A DNA stretch of 64,000 nt from Thioalkalivibrio sp. ALE14 (GCF_000376845.1 NZ_AQXY01000031.1:248001-312000), one strand, 5' to 3'. Numbered from the stretch's first letter, positions 51,721 to 61,614 are shown. Translations and numbers: made by a program. The notes: a model not told the origin generated them from the letters alone.

Positions 51721-53216
51721 TTGGTCTCCGGCTTCGAGGCATTGATCGCGCGCTGGAACACCCAGCTCTTGATCTCGCGGATCTGCTCCACCATGGTCCG
51801 CGACAGCGGGACCGTGTTGATCACGTTGCGGATCACGTCGCGCTGGTTGAACACCCGCCCTTCCTGGTAGGCATCGATACGCGCCGACTTCACCGCCTGC
51901 TCGATCTCCGCCCCGCTCCAGTCCTCGGTGCTGGCGGCCATATAGTTCAGGTTGAAGTCCTCGAGATTGCCGCCATGGCGTTCGACGTGGATGCGCAGGA
52001 TCTCCTTCCGCTCCTCCACATTCGGCAGGTCGAGGAAGAACAGCTGGTCAAAGCGCCCCTTGCGCATCAGCTCGGCCGGCAGCTGCTGGATGCGGTTCGC
52101 GGTCGCCGCCACGAACACCCGCGGCGACTTCTCCTGCAGCCAGGTCAGAAAGCTGGAAAAGATGTTCACGTTGCCCGTACTGCCGGCGGCATGACTGTCG
52201 AAGCCGAAGGCATTCTCCAGCTCGTCCACCCACAGCACCATGGGCGCGATTTCCTCCGCGATGCGGGTCGCCCGGGCAAAGGCGTATTCCGGGGTGCCGA
52301 AACTGCCGGACAGCACCAGGCTCATGTCCAGCCGCACCAGCGGCAGCCCCCAGGCGGTGGCGATGGCCTTGGCGGCCATACTCTTGCCGCAGCCGCTGAC
52401 CCCCATGAACAGCACCCCGGCGGGTAGCGGCACATTGTCGTTCCAGGCCTTCTCGGTGAACAGGTCGGCACGCGTGCGTACCCATTCCTTGAGGTTCTCC
52501 AGGCCCCCGATCGCCTCCAGCGAGGCCTGCGGCGGATAGAACTCGAGACAGCTCTCCTTGCGCAGGATCTGGCCCTTCTCCTCCTGGATCTCGGCCAGCA
52601 TCTCGGCCTCGGGCAGGGGCTGGCCGCGGAACAGCCGCGCGCTCAGATGTCCGACCTCGTTCAGGGACAACCCGCGCATCCCCGCCGCGAGGCGGAACAA
52701 CTGCTCGCGCGGGATCGCCTCGGCGCCATGGGTGTGCTCGAGCTGCTCCAGCACCTCGGCCTCCGAGGGCAGGTCCACCTCGACCAGGAAGACCTCCTTT
52801 TTCAGGATCTCCGGCAGCTTCAGCAGCGGACAGCTGAGGAACACCACGTTGCGACCCTTCTTCAGCTGGTAGTAGAGATCGCGCACCCCGCGCACCAGCG
52901 CCGGGTTGTCATCGAACCACGTAGGCAGGTCTTTCAGCAGGACCATCCGCGGCGCATCCGTCTCCCCCGCGGCCACCCGCGCCACCGCCGCGACCGGGTC
53001 CGTGGTCGGCGCGCCCGGGTCATCGTGCTCGCCAAACCCGTGGCTCGCCGACCAGACCTCCAGGTGGCCGTCCTCTCCGTAGAACGAGCGTGCGACCGAG
53101 CGCAGCAACCGCTCCATGCGGTCCTCGTCCCAGCCCAGCAGGTAGAACACCGGATAATGCGACTTGAGCCCGCGCAGGATCTTGTGTGCCGTCCGATTCT
53201 CCAGCTTCTTGCTCAA
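51705..53216 (-). CDS. Ycf46-like AAA ATPase
   Basis: A 503-residue AAA protein. The N-terminal half (about 20-220) is a degenerate ATPase-like domain (RMVLLKDLPTWF, NVVFLSCPLL). The C-terminal AAA domain has Walker A GVSGCGKSMAAKAIA, Walker B MVLWVDELENA and the second region of homology MRKGRFDQLFFLDLP. The start is a TTG at 53216 with AGGAG 7 bases upstream. The last residues (KGNTD, then TAA) are encoded by half-element E. Substrate unknown. Confidence 0.86.
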   Translation of the reverse strand: MSKKLENRTAHKILRGLKSHYPVFYLLGWDEDRMERLLRSVARSFYGEDGHLEVWSASHGFGEHDDPGAPTTDPVAAVARVAAGETDAPRMVLLKDLPTWFDDNPALVRGVRDLYYQLKKGRNVVFLSCPLLKLPEILKKEVFLVEVDLPSEAEVLEQLEHTHGAEAIPREQLFRLAAGMRGLSLNEVGHLSARLFRGQPLPEAEMLAEIQEEKGQILRKESCLEFYPPQASLEAIGGLENLKEWVRTRADLFTEKAWNDNVPLPAGVLFMGVSGCGKSMAAKAIATAWGLPLVRLDMSLVLSGSFGTPEYAFARATRIAEEIAPMVLWVDELENAFGFDSHAAGSTGNVNIFSSFLTWLQEKSPRVFVAATANRIQQLPAELMRKGRFDQLFFLDLPNVEERKEILRIHVERHGGNLEDFNLNYMAASTEDWSGAEIEQAVKSARIDAYQEGRVFNQRDVIRNVINTVPLSRTMVEQIREIKSWVFQRAINASKPETKGNTD

Positions 53217-53368
53217 TCCGTGTCTCCTTCCGGGTGGCCCCGTCCTGATGCCGATGTCCCCGACCGAGTGTACCGATACGCCGCGCCGATGCGAGCCACC
53301 CGGCACGCCACGACGGCGCATCCGCTACCCTGAGGGCATCGGCCCGATGCAGCCCCGGAGGTCTCCCG

Positions 53369-54070
53369 ATGCCGTCTGCCCACCCCCGGCCCTCCCGGAT
53401 CTCGCGTGCCAGCCTCGGGCGCGGCGTTCTGGTACTGCTGATCGCGCTGGGCATCGGCCTCGCCCTCTGGGTGGGTGACCCGGTCCGTCTGCTCGCCTGG
53501 GGCGAGGCCGTCGCAGGCGGCCTCTGGGTCACGGCCGGGCTGGTGCTCCTGATGGCCCTGATGCTCGCCTTTGCTCTCCCCGGCACCCTGATGGTCTGGC
53601 TGATCGCCCCGTTCCACCCGCCGCTGATCGCCGTCGGCCTGTTGCTGATCGGCAGCACCAGCGGGGCCTGGGGGGCCTACCACGTCGCCTCGCGCCTGGC
53701 CCGCTCCGACCACGAACGCGACCGTGGCGGGTGGCTGACAGACTTCCTGCGCCGTCACAGCCACCCGGCCACGCAGACCGCCCTGCGCGTGTTTCCCGGC
53801 TTCCCCCATTCGATGGTGAACTACGCTGGCGGGGCCCTGGGCCTGCCGCTGGGACCCTTCCTGCTGGCCGCCCTGCTTGGGCTCAGCGTGAAGTGGAGCG
53901 TGTATGCGACGGCCATCCATGGCGCCACGGATGCGATCGCCACCGGCGAGGCCCTGCAACCGCAGACACTCCTGCCCCTGTTCGCGCTGGCGGTGTTGCT
54001 GCTGGCTGGCTCGGCACTGCGGTACTGGATCCAGCGCCGGTATGCGTCGCCCGGCTCGGGCCAAGGGTAA
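53369..54070 (+). CDS. TVP38/TMEM64 (VTT-domain) membrane protein
   Basis: A 233-residue DedA-like membrane protein with about five helices. VTT features are LPGTLMVWLIAPF, LRVFPGFPHSMVNYAGGALG and GLSVKWSVYATAIHGA. Such proteins may flip or move lipids. ATG 53369 with GGAGG upstream. Divergent from the AAA ATPase. Confidence 0.83.
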   Translation: MPSAHPRPSRISRASLGRGVLVLLIALGIGLALWVGDPVRLLAWGEAVAGGLWVTAGLVLLMALMLAFALPGTLMVWLIAPFHPPLIAVGLLLIGSTSGAWGAYHVASRLARSDHERDRGGWLTDFLRRHSHPATQTALRVFPGFPHSMVNYAGGALGLPLGPFLLAALLGLSVKWSVYATAIHGATDAIATGEALQPQTLLPLFALAVLLLAGSALRYWIQRRYASPGSGQG

Positions 54071-54190
54071 GAGCCCGCGCCGGAACATCGGGCAGAAAAC
54101 GAGAACGGTTTCGCGGGATCGAGCGGGACTGCCCCCGCATGCGACCCCAAAATCTGTAACCGACCGGCAGGTCCGTTAGACTGGGAGGCC

Positions 54191-54955
54191 TTGTCCCAGC
54201 ACGGCCACCCTGTGACCCACGAGTCCTCCTCAAGCCCGTATTCGAACATCGGCGACGTCAACCAGCGTTTCTACGATGGTCTGTGGGCGGACACCCGCCT
54301 GGTACACCCCGAGCGTTTCAATACCTGGGGACTCGTCTCCGAGCTGTCCCGATCCCATGCCCGACGGCTCGAAGTAGGGCCCGGGATGCGCCCGCGCCTG
54401 CCCATCGCGGATACCCACTTTGCCGACATCAGCGCCCCGGCGCTGGCCGCACTCGAGAACGCGGGCGGTGTCACTCAGAGGGCCCCCATATCCGCGCTGC
54501 CCTATGCCGACCGGCACTTCGAACTGGTCTGCGCACTGGACATCATCGAACATGTAGAGGACGACGAGGCCGCTCTGGCCGAGCTGTCACGGGTCGCCGC
54601 CCCCGGCGCCCGTGTACTGCTGTCCACCCCGCTGCATCCGGAGTACTGGACGCCGTTCGACGACATCGTCGGCCACTATCGGCGCTATGAACCGCACAAG
54701 CTGGCACAGCTTCTGGAACGCCACGACCTGGAGATCGAGCAAAGCGCGATCTTCGGGATGAAACCGAAATCCTCGCGCCTCAATGATCTCGGCATGTGGT
54801 TCCTGCAACGCCACCGACCCGTGGCGATGAAGGTCTACAACCGTTTCCTGATGCCCCTGGGGCTTCGCCTGCAAAAGCCCCTCAAGCTGAGCCCCGGCAT
54901 GGTGCCCACCGACGGGGTGGAAGAGGTCTTTCTGGTCTGCCGCCGCAAGACCTGA
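54191..54955 (+). CDS. SAM-dependent methyltransferase
   Basis: A 254-residue class I methyltransferase. Motif I is HARRLEVGPGMRPRLPIAD (GxGxRxR-like), the acceptor region LVCALDIIEHVEDDEAAL follows, and the C-terminus YEPHKLAQLLERHDLE fits UbiE/WbmB-like enzymes. The substrate is not known. TTG 54191 lies 2 bases after a GGAGG; an in-frame GTG at 54212 is an alternative start. Confidence 0.82.
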   Translation: MSQHGHPVTHESSSSPYSNIGDVNQRFYDGLWADTRLVHPERFNTWGLVSELSRSHARRLEVGPGMRPRLPIADTHFADISAPALAALENAGGVTQRAPISALPYADRHFELVCALDIIEHVEDDEAALAELSRVAAPGARVLLSTPLHPEYWTPFDDIVGHYRRYEPHKLAQLLERHDLEIEQSAIFGMKPKSSRLNDLGMWFLQRHRPVAMKVYNRFLMPLGLRLQKPLKLSPGMVPTDGVEEVFLVCRRKT

Positions 54956-55096
54956 ACCGGCACGGAGACTCGGTAGCCTGTTTGCGGGACCGGAGTCCAG
55001 GCCGTCCAAAAACCCGGCCGATTGCCCAGCTTCCTTGATGGAAACCCCCGGCCGGGCGTACTGTCTATCGAAGTACGATTACCGAGAGAACCCCCG

Positions 55097-55420
55097 ATGC
55101 TCGACCTGCTGCGTTCACGTTCCACCTACCGCGATCAGCGCTTCCAGTTCTCCCTGCTGGTGCTGGCCACCGGATTCGTACTGACACTGCAGAACCCGGA
55201 GGCACAGGAATCCGCCGCGGAGCTGTTCTCCAAGGTGGAGTTCCCGAACTTCGCCCAGGTGCAGGACATGCGCCCGCAGCTGCCCCCGCCGTGGATGGAG
55301 GGTGACCAGCTCGCCAGCGAGGACACCGAATCGACCCCGGTGATCACCCTGCTCGAGCGCACCGATGCGCGCTCCGCCGACCCGCGCGAACGCCCGACGC
55401 GCGCCGCCGGCGACGAATAA
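55097..55420 (+). CDS. Hypothetical protein with one hydrophobic segment
   Basis: A 107-residue protein I do not recognise. A hydrophobic stretch (FSLLVLATGFVLTL, residues 16-29) could anchor it; the rest is acidic and proline-rich (FPNFAQVQDMRPQLPPPWM). ATG 55097 is preferred over 55022, which gives an unlikely leader. Gene status is moderately supported by codon pattern and position. Confidence 0.55.
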   Translation: MLDLLRSRSTYRDQRFQFSLLVLATGFVLTLQNPEAQESAAELFSKVEFPNFAQVQDMRPQLPPPWMEGDQLASEDTESTPVITLLERTDARSADPRERPTRAAGDE

Positions 55421-55447
55421 CCCCCGCCATCGCCCCGGCGGAATCAC

Positions 55448-56884
55448 TCAAAGCCCCGCCACACAGACCCGGTTGCGACCCTCGCGCTTGGCGCAGTAAA
55501 GCAACCGGTCCGCCTCACCCAGCAGCGCCTCCGGTTCCAGCGATCGCCGCTCGGTCACCACACCCACCCCGAGACTGACGGTCACCCCACCCGTCGCATT
55601 GTCCGGATGGTCCAGTTGCAGGGCCTCCACCTCGCGCCGTACCCGCTCGGCAACCGCTCGCGCGCCCTCCAGCGTGGTATCCGGCAGGATGCAGGCAAAT
55701 TCCTCGCCCCCGTAGCGCGCGACCAGATCCGTCGGCCGATGGGCCGCCTCCTGGAGGACAGCGGCGACCCGGCGCAGGCAGTCGTCCCCACGCTGGTGCC
55801 CGAAGCGGTCGTTGTATGGCTTGAAGTGATCAATATCGATCATCAGCAGCGCCAGATTGACCGCGCGCCGCGATCGACACTCCCGTTCCAGCACGGCATC
55901 GAACTGGCGCCGATTCGCCAGCCCGGTCAGGCCGTCTACCCGCGCCTGACGCGCCAGCTCGGCCTCCACCTGCTTGCGGGCGAAGGTACCGGCAATGATG
56001 TCGGCCACCACCTGCAGCGTCGTGATCTCTTCGCGGTTCCAGTGGAAACGCTGGTTCACCGAGTCGAAGCCGAGCATGCCGAAGGCGTTCTGGTCGCTGA
56101 TCAGCGGGATCAGCAGAAGGGATTCGATGGATTGGCGGCGGAACTCGGCCTGTTCGAAGGCGGCCGCCTCGGGCAAATCATCCACGTCGGGAACATGCAC
56201 CGTACGACCGCGACGGATCTGGCCGGTCACCCACGCGTGCGCCTCCAGCGGAATCCCCTGCATCTCGTCGAGGAACGGCCTGATTCCGGGCGCACACCAT
56301 TCGTGGACCAGGTCCATGGTCTGCCCGCCCGGCCGGAAGCGGATCACATAGGCGCGCCCCATGCGGAAGAACTCGTTCAGGCGCTGCAACACCCCGGTGA
56401 CGGCATTGTCGACCGCGTCGGCCGAGATGTCCGCGAACTGGGCGGAGATCGCGGACACGATCGCCTGCAGGCGATGCTGCCGTTGCGCCCGCTCCTCCAG
56501 CTGCTTGCGTTCGGTGATGTCCTCGGCGATGGCACTCGCCCCAAGCAGCGCCCCATCGTCATCGAAGAACCGCTGGGCGTGCCAGGACAGTGTGCGCTCC
56601 TCGCCACTGCGGGTAAGGATAGTGGACTCCCGCCCTGCCATCTCGCGGCCTTCGCGGATCACCACCTCGGCCTCGGCGAGCAGCGTCGCGCGATACTCCC
56701 GGTCAGGATACAGCCACTCCCAGACCGCCGCGTGCCCCACGACTTCCTCGCGGCGGTAGCCGCTGATCCGCTCGGCGGCCCGATTCCAGAGGGTCACCCG
56801 CCCCTCGGTGTCCAGGGTGTTCACCCACACCGGCGCGTGCTCGATGATCAGCGAATGAAAACGCGCGGAGGAATCGTCCACCAT
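55448..56884 (-). CDS. PAS-GAF-GGDEF diguanylate cyclase
   Basis: A 478-residue cytosolic sensor-cyclase. PAS domain at about 8-125 (LIIEHAPVWVNTLDTEG, DITERKQLEE), GAF at about 140-300 (MGRAYVIRF, LLLIPLISDQNAFGMLGFDSV), then GGDEF at about 320-475 with MIDIDHFKPYND and active-site YGGEEF. All cyclase residues are present. ATG 56884. Divergent from acuI. Confidence 0.9.
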   Translation of the reverse strand: MVDDSSARFHSLIIEHAPVWVNTLDTEGRVTLWNRAAERISGYRREEVVGHAAVWEWLYPDREYRATLLAEAEVVIREGREMAGRESTILTRSGEERTLSWHAQRFFDDDGALLGASAIAEDITERKQLEERAQRQHRLQAIVSAISAQFADISADAVDNAVTGVLQRLNEFFRMGRAYVIRFRPGGQTMDLVHEWCAPGIRPFLDEMQGIPLEAHAWVTGQIRRGRTVHVPDVDDLPEAAAFEQAEFRRQSIESLLLIPLISDQNAFGMLGFDSVNQRFHWNREEITTLQVVADIIAGTFARKQVEAELARQARVDGLTGLANRRQFDAVLERECRSRRAVNLALLMIDIDHFKPYNDRFGHQRGDDCLRRVAAVLQEAAHRPTDLVARYGGEEFACILPDTTLEGARAVAERVRREVEALQLDHPDNATGGVTVSLGVGVVTERRSLEPEALLGEADRLLYCAKREGRNRVCVAGL

Positions 56885-57016
56885 GCCCCGCCCTCGAAAA
56901 CGGAAACGATCATTGTTTCCCTCTCTCGAGGTTAGCAAGAATCCCGGCGATTGGTTTACGAGGCATCCGCGTTTGGTAGGCTCGTGCGCCTGGCCCCAAT
57001 CGACCCGCAGACCCGC

Positions 57017-58030
57017 ATGACCGACACCTTCAAGGCGCTTCTCCTCGAACAGCATCCCGACGGCCCGATGGCGACGCTCCGGACCCTCAAGCTCGACGAT
57101 CTGCCAGCAGGCGACGTCCTGTTGCGGGTTCACTACTCGGGGCTGAACTACAAGGACGGCATGATCCTGCAGGGTCAGGGCAATCTGGTACGGGAGTACC
57201 CGCACGTGCCGGGCATCGACCTGGCCGGGACCGTGCTGGAATCCGCCGATCCGCGTGTCCGCCCGGGCGAGGCGGTCGTGCTCACCGGACACCGCGTGGG
57301 CGAGACCCACTGGGGCGGCTACGCAGAGCGTGCCCGGGTCCAGGGGGAGTGGCTCATCCCGCAACCCGCGAGCTACAGCGCGCGCCAGGCCATGGCCGCG
57401 GGCACGGCCGGCTTCACCGCCATGCTGGCCATTCAGGCCCTGGAGGAGCATGGCCTGCAACCCGAGGCAGGCGAGGTCCTGGTGACCGGGGCCTCCGGCG
57501 GCGTGGGCAGCATCGCGGTCCGGCTGCTGGCCCGACTGGGCTACACGGTCACCGCCGTCACCGGCCGTCCCGAGAACGCCGAATACCTGCACCAGCTGGG
57601 CGCCCAGCACATCGTGCCCCGCGGGGAGCTGGCCGAGACCCCGCCCAAGCCAATGCTGCGGGAACGCTGGGCCGGCTGCGTGGACACGGTTGGGGGGGAC
57701 ATGCTGGCCCATGTACTCGCCGGCATGAACTACGGATCCTCGGTGGCGGCCTGCGGCCTGGCCGGGGGTCCTCAGCTCAAGACCACCGTCCTGCCGTTCC
57801 TGCTGCGCGGCATCAACCTGCTGGGGATCGACTCGGTCCTGTGCCCCGGCGAGCGGCGGCGGGCGGCCTGGGAACGCCTGGCCGAATTGCTCCCGGGCGA
57901 CGACCTCGACGCGATCACCACCGAGATCGACCTGGAGGAGCTGCCGCATTACGGCGAGCAGATCCTCGCGGGACAGATTCGGGGACGCACGGTGGTCCGC
58001 GTGGACCCGGCCGACGCCGGCGGCTCCTGA
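57017..58030 (+). CDS. acuI: AcuI/YhdH-family NADPH quinone reductase
   Basis: A 337-residue medium-chain dehydrogenase of the acryloyl-CoA reductase (AcuI/YhdH) group. YSGLNYKDGMILQG, VPGIDLAGTV, NADP-binding VTGASGGVGSIAVRLLA, and the C-terminal LGIDSVLCP are typical. It reduces acryloyl-CoA or quinones. ATG 57017 is chosen as the family start. Confidence 0.9.
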   Translation: MTDTFKALLLEQHPDGPMATLRTLKLDDLPAGDVLLRVHYSGLNYKDGMILQGQGNLVREYPHVPGIDLAGTVLESADPRVRPGEAVVLTGHRVGETHWGGYAERARVQGEWLIPQPASYSARQAMAAGTAGFTAMLAIQALEEHGLQPEAGEVLVTGASGGVGSIAVRLLARLGYTVTAVTGRPENAEYLHQLGAQHIVPRGELAETPPKPMLRERWAGCVDTVGGDMLAHVLAGMNYGSSVAACGLAGGPQLKTTVLPFLLRGINLLGIDSVLCPGERRRAAWERLAELLPGDDLDAITTEIDLEELPHYGEQILAGQIRGRTVVRVDPADAGGS

Positions 58031-58088
58031 TACCCTCGGGCCGTCCCGAACCGGCTATGCTCCCGGACAGACCACCCCGGAGATCCCC

Positions 58089-58439
58089 ATGACCGAACTC
58101 GCATCCCGCCTGAAGTCGATCCGCGACCGCCTGGCCGAGCTGGAGGCCATGGCCCGGGAGGATCACGCGGAGGCCGCCCATCGCCTGGCCGCCGAGCTCA
58201 CCCGGGAGCTCAATCAGGCACTGGAGGAGGCTACCGGATCCGGCGACAGCGCCCACGCGACCACTGCCGGCGAACCCCGCCCACCGCGCGACCCGGTCGA
58301 GAAGTGCCCGCGCTGCACCCTGCGCAGCTTCACCTTCCAGGAGGGCACCATCCGCGAACGCCCGAACGAACCGGGGCACTTCGAGGCGCAGTACCAGTGC
58401 ATGAGCTGCGGCCACGAGGCCTGGCGCCGCCTGGGCTAG
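58089..58439 (+). CDS. Small zinc-ribbon protein
   Basis: A 116-residue protein: an N-terminal coiled-coil (SRLKSIRDRLAELEAMARE) and a C-terminal zinc ribbon (CPRCTLRSFTF, then CMSCGHEAWRR). I do not know its function. ATG 58089. Its TAG stop lies in a diverged solo terminus of the repeat family (58436-58450). Confidence 0.72.
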   Translation: MTELASRLKSIRDRLAELEAMAREDHAEAAHRLAAELTRELNQALEEATGSGDSAHATTAGEPRPPRDPVEKCPRCTLRSFTFQEGTIRERPNEPGHFEAQYQCMSCGHEAWRRLG

Positions 58440-58450
58440 GGAGACGCTGG
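58436..58450. repeat. Solo diverged terminus of the repeat family
   Basis: CTAGGGAGACGCTGG equals the right terminus of element B (complement). It contains the stop codon of the zinc-ribbon gene. No hairpin follows. Confidence 0.5.
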
Positions 58451-58464
58451 GCCCGAACGCGTGG

Positions 58465-58899
58465 CTACACCTGGCCGCGCGTCCAGCGCACGATATCGGG
58501 CGCGCCCATGGCGCCCGCCTGGCGTGCGACCTCCCGACCACCGCGAAACAGCGCCAGCGTCGGGATGCTGCGAATCCCGAACTGCTGCCCCAGGCCGGGT
58601 TCCGCCTCGGTATTGACCTTGGCCAACCGCACGGTCGGTTCCAGATCGCCCGCCGCCTGCCGGAACTGCGGCGCCATCATCTTGCAGGGGCCACACCAGG
58701 GCGCCCAGAAATCCACCAGCAGCGGGATATCGTTGCGCTCGACGTGCCGCCGGAAATTCGCGCTCGTCAGTTCCAGCGGTTCGCCGGCGAACATCGGCTG
58801 GTGACACTGGCCGCACTTCGGGCCGGCGCCAAGGCGCGCGGCGGGGATTCGATTGACCGCATCGCAATGCGGACAGACCACATGCAGGGACTCACTCAC
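58465..58899 (-). CDS. trxC: Thioredoxin 2
   Basis: A 144-residue TrxC: the zinc-binding N-terminus has two CxxC pairs (VVCPHCDAVNRIP, GPKCGQCHQPMF), then the Trx domain with WAPWCGPCKMMAP and cis-Pro SIPTLALF. Cytosolic disulfide reductase, often oxidant-inducible. GTG 58899 with GAGGTG upstream. Confidence 0.93.
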   Translation of the reverse strand: MSESLHVVCPHCDAVNRIPAARLGAGPKCGQCHQPMFAGEPLELTSANFRRHVERNDIPLLVDFWAPWCGPCKMMAPQFRQAAGDLEPTVRLAKVNTEAEPGLGQQFGIRSIPTLALFRGGREVARQAGAMGAPDIVRWTRGQV

Positions 58900-58934
58900 A
58901 GCAGCACCTCGCCTTTACCACCCGACGGACCGCT

Positions 58935-59564
58935 TCATTCTACTCCTCGCCGCGGCAGCAACCAGCCGAACAGAAGATGGGTCAACCACCAGACCCCGGT
59001 ACAAAAAGCCATCACCACGCCCAGCCACGCGACCGGATGCATCCACTCCTGGACCTGACCGCCCGGTCCCAGGACCCAGTTCACGTTGTTCTCGGGGTCC
59101 GCCAGCGCAAAGGTCAGTAGCAGGATGGCCCAGCCCAGAACCGCCATGTAGCGCCAGGCGCGCGGGTCGTAACCCAGGCGCCAGACCAGCCAGATCAGTA
59201 CGAAGGGCAGCGGCAGGTGGTACAGGGACAACAGGCGCACGAACAACGGGATCTCGGGATTGAACATGTAGTGCACGATGCCCAGCGGGGCCCAGCCCCA
59301 CACCGCCATGCTCAGCACGAAGTCGAGCACCCAGCCGAGTTCCAGCAGCACGACCGCTACCAGCATCATGCTCGCGATCCGGCGACTCTCCAGCCAGGCC
59401 GCGAGCAGCCCGCCCAGCAGCGCGACGTTGGAAAACCACAGGAAATTGAACCAGCCATGCACCGCTGCGTAGACCGGCACCAGCACCACCACGAAGGCGA
59501 GATAGCCCCACTTCACTCCGCGCGGCACCCGGCCATCGAGCGTCACTGGACGGATGGATTCCAT
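58935..59564 (-). CDS. Six-helix membrane protein of unknown function
   Basis: A 209-residue integral membrane protein with about six helices (WGYLAFVVVLVPVYAAVHG; MLVAVVLLELGWVLDFVL; LPLPFVLIWLVWRLG). I do not recognise the family. ATG 59564. It lies 35 bases upstream of trxC on the same strand, so the two may be one operon; divergent from the patatin gene. Confidence 0.65.
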   Translation of the reverse strand: MESIRPVTLDGRVPRGVKWGYLAFVVVLVPVYAAVHGWFNFLWFSNVALLGGLLAAWLESRRIASMMLVAVVLLELGWVLDFVLSMAVWGWAPLGIVHYMFNPEIPLFVRLLSLYHLPLPFVLIWLVWRLGYDPRAWRYMAVLGWAILLLTFALADPENNVNWVLGPGGQVQEWMHPVAWLGVVMAFCTGVWWLTHLLFGWLLPRRGVE

Positions 59565-59635
59565 TCGCTTGCCCCCGGCAACATTCGGGCTCAGGGTAGC
59601 AGCATGGCCACCTTGATTCGGAAGCACACCCCCAC

Positions 59636-60556
59636 ATGAAACCGCTGTTCGTTCTCTGCCTCGTCCTGTCGCTGTGTGTCGCACCCGCGTCCCTGGCGGC
59701 GGATCGCGCCGAATCGTCATCGCCGACCATCGGGCTGGCACTGGGCTCGGGCGGTGCCGGTGGACTGGCCCATATCGCCATGCTTCAGGTCTTCGACGAC
59801 CTTGGCATCCACCCCGACCGCATCACCGGCACCAGTATCGGGGCCGTAATCGGCGGGCTTTATGCCGCGGGGCTGGACGCCGACGAGATCCTCGACCTGT
59901 TCGACGACTTCGCAGGCTCGGAACTGGATGCCCTGACCGGCCTGGCGCGCTCGGAGATCAAGCTGCTGGACCTGGTCCCGCTGCGAATCGGCCGCAATGC
60001 CCTGTTCGACTCCGGCGAGTTCCTGCGTTTCCTCGCCGAGCATACCGACGCCCGCGACTTCGACGACCTGCGCATCCCGTTCGCGGTGGTCGCGACCGAC
60101 TTTCGCACCGGCGAGAGCGTGGTAATCGACGAGGGCGACCTGTTCATGGCCATCGAGGCCAGCATGGCGGTGCCGGGACTGTTCGAGCCGGTCCGCTACG
60201 GCGATGCCCAGTACCTGATCGATGGAGGCGCCTCCAACCCGCTGCCCTACGATCTGCTGCAGGGAAAGTACGACTACGTGATCGCCGTGGACGTCTCCGG
60301 CAACGGGGCGCATAACGACACCGACGACATCGGCATCGCCGACCTGCTGTTCAAGAGCTTCAGCATCATGCAGGGCTCCATCATTCGCCACATGACGCGC
60401 CTGGACCCACCCGACCTCTACCTGGTGCCGGATACCGGCGGCATCCGCCTGCTGCACTTCAACCGCATCGACGAGATCCTCGAAAAGGCCCGGCCCACCG
60501 CCGACGAACTGCGCGAACAACTCGAGACCCGGAAGATCCGGCCAGCGGGGTCCTGA
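59636..60556 (+). CDS. Exported patatin-like phospholipase
   Basis: A 306-residue protein with a signal peptide (LFVLCLVLSLCVAPASLAA, cut at about 21) and a patatin domain: oxyanion-hole GSGGAGGLAHIA, nucleophile GTSIGAVIGG, and Asp in LIDGGASNPLPYD. Complete dyad. Periplasmic or outer-membrane lipase of the RssA/YchK type. ATG 59636. Confidence 0.9.
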   Translation: MKPLFVLCLVLSLCVAPASLAADRAESSSPTIGLALGSGGAGGLAHIAMLQVFDDLGIHPDRITGTSIGAVIGGLYAAGLDADEILDLFDDFAGSELDALTGLARSEIKLLDLVPLRIGRNALFDSGEFLRFLAEHTDARDFDDLRIPFAVVATDFRTGESVVIDEGDLFMAIEASMAVPGLFEPVRYGDAQYLIDGGASNPLPYDLLQGKYDYVIAVDVSGNGAHNDTDDIGIADLLFKSFSIMQGSIIRHMTRLDPPDLYLVPDTGGIRLLHFNRIDEILEKARPTADELREQLETRKIRPAGS

Positions 60557-60631
60557 CCCGGTGCAGGCCGAGACCATGCCCTATACTCGCGACATCCGTC
60601 GCAACGGACGCGACGCCACCCCGGGAGAGCC

Positions 60632-61588
60632 GTGACCCACGACGCCCCCAATGACCCACCCGGCCCGGCTGATCCGCCCCCGGAACCCGGCACCGAACGC
60701 CACGAGCTGTGGTTTACGCGGCGTGGCGACCAGGTCTGCGGCCCCTATCCTCGGCGGTCGATCGGCCGCTTCCTGATCCTCGGCCGCCTGCGCCCGGATG
60801 ACGAGGTCAGTCTCGACCGCGAGACCTGGTGGCGCATCGACCAGCGCCCGCACCTGATCCCCGAAGAACTGCAGAACGCCCACACCCCCGAGGGTCGCGA
60901 ACGCCTGGAGCAGGCGCGCCTGCGCGAAGACGAGCGCCGCCGCGAACGTCGCCACGACGACCCGCCCCCCGAGATCGGCGAACGCCGCAAGGGTGACCGC
61001 CGGTGCCCGGAATCACCGGAGACGATCTCCCACCGCCAGCAATGGGCCGAGATCCTCGACCGGACACCACCCCCCTGGAGGCGCTGGGTCCGCGGGCCCC
61101 GGCCGTGGATCGCCGGGGGCCTGGTGATCGCTCTGGCACTCGCCGTGATGATCGGTTTCGGCATCACCTTCGAGCGCGACACAGGACCTGACTGTGATGC
61201 GTCACCGGCGCCGGGCGTCAACTGGAACTACTGCGACAAGGCCGGGGCGGATCTGCGCGGCACCGACCTGAGTGGCGCATCAATGCACAACACGCGACTC
61301 CCCGGGGCGCGTCTGCACGGCGCCCGCCTCACCCACGCCGACCTGCGCTTCGCGGACCTCACCCTGGCCGGTCTGGAGGGCATCGATCTCGCGGGTGCCA
61401 ACCTGACCGGCGCCGACCTGATCCGTGCACGTTTGGTCGACACCAATCTCGAGAACGCCAATCTCGCGCACGCCAACCTGACCGGCGCGGACCTTTCGGG
61501 CGTGCGTCTGGACGGCGCCCGACTCGGCCGCAGCATCTGGACCGACGGGCGAATCTGCGCCCGAGATTCCATCGGCACCTGCGACTGA
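60632..61588 (+). CDS. GYF_2-like/pentapeptide-repeat membrane protein
   Basis: A 318-residue protein. Residues about 24-70 resemble a GYF_2 domain (ELWFTRRGDQVCGPYPRRSI). A charged stretch (about 85-135) and one helix (about 157-178, WIAGGLVIALALAVMIGFGI) lead to a pentapeptide-repeat region (about 205-300; ADLRGTDLSGASMHNTRLPG, then ANLTGADLIRARL). It is likely a scaffold on the periplasmic side. GTG 60632. Confidence 0.85.
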   Translation: MTHDAPNDPPGPADPPPEPGTERHELWFTRRGDQVCGPYPRRSIGRFLILGRLRPDDEVSLDRETWWRIDQRPHLIPEELQNAHTPEGRERLEQARLREDERRRERRHDDPPPEIGERRKGDRRCPESPETISHRQQWAEILDRTPPPWRRWVRGPRPWIAGGLVIALALAVMIGFGITFERDTGPDCDASPAPGVNWNYCDKAGADLRGTDLSGASMHNTRLPGARLHGARLTHADLRFADLTLAGLEGIDLAGANLTGADLIRARLVDTNLENANLAHANLTGADLSGVRLDGARLGRSIWTDGRICARDSIGTCD

Positions 61589-61614
61589 ACCGCGTTCCGG
61601 CGGGGCACCGCTCA

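Noticed and set aside
56905-56930. CATTGTTTCCCTCTC as another element end
   Set aside because: Only GTTTCCC with a few flanking bases matches; no hairpin or second end, so chance is likely.
56885-57949. N-terminal extension of the PAS-GAF-GGDEF frame to 57949
   Set aside because: It runs opposite acuI and has no domain signal; the ATG at 56884 begins the PAS domain directly.
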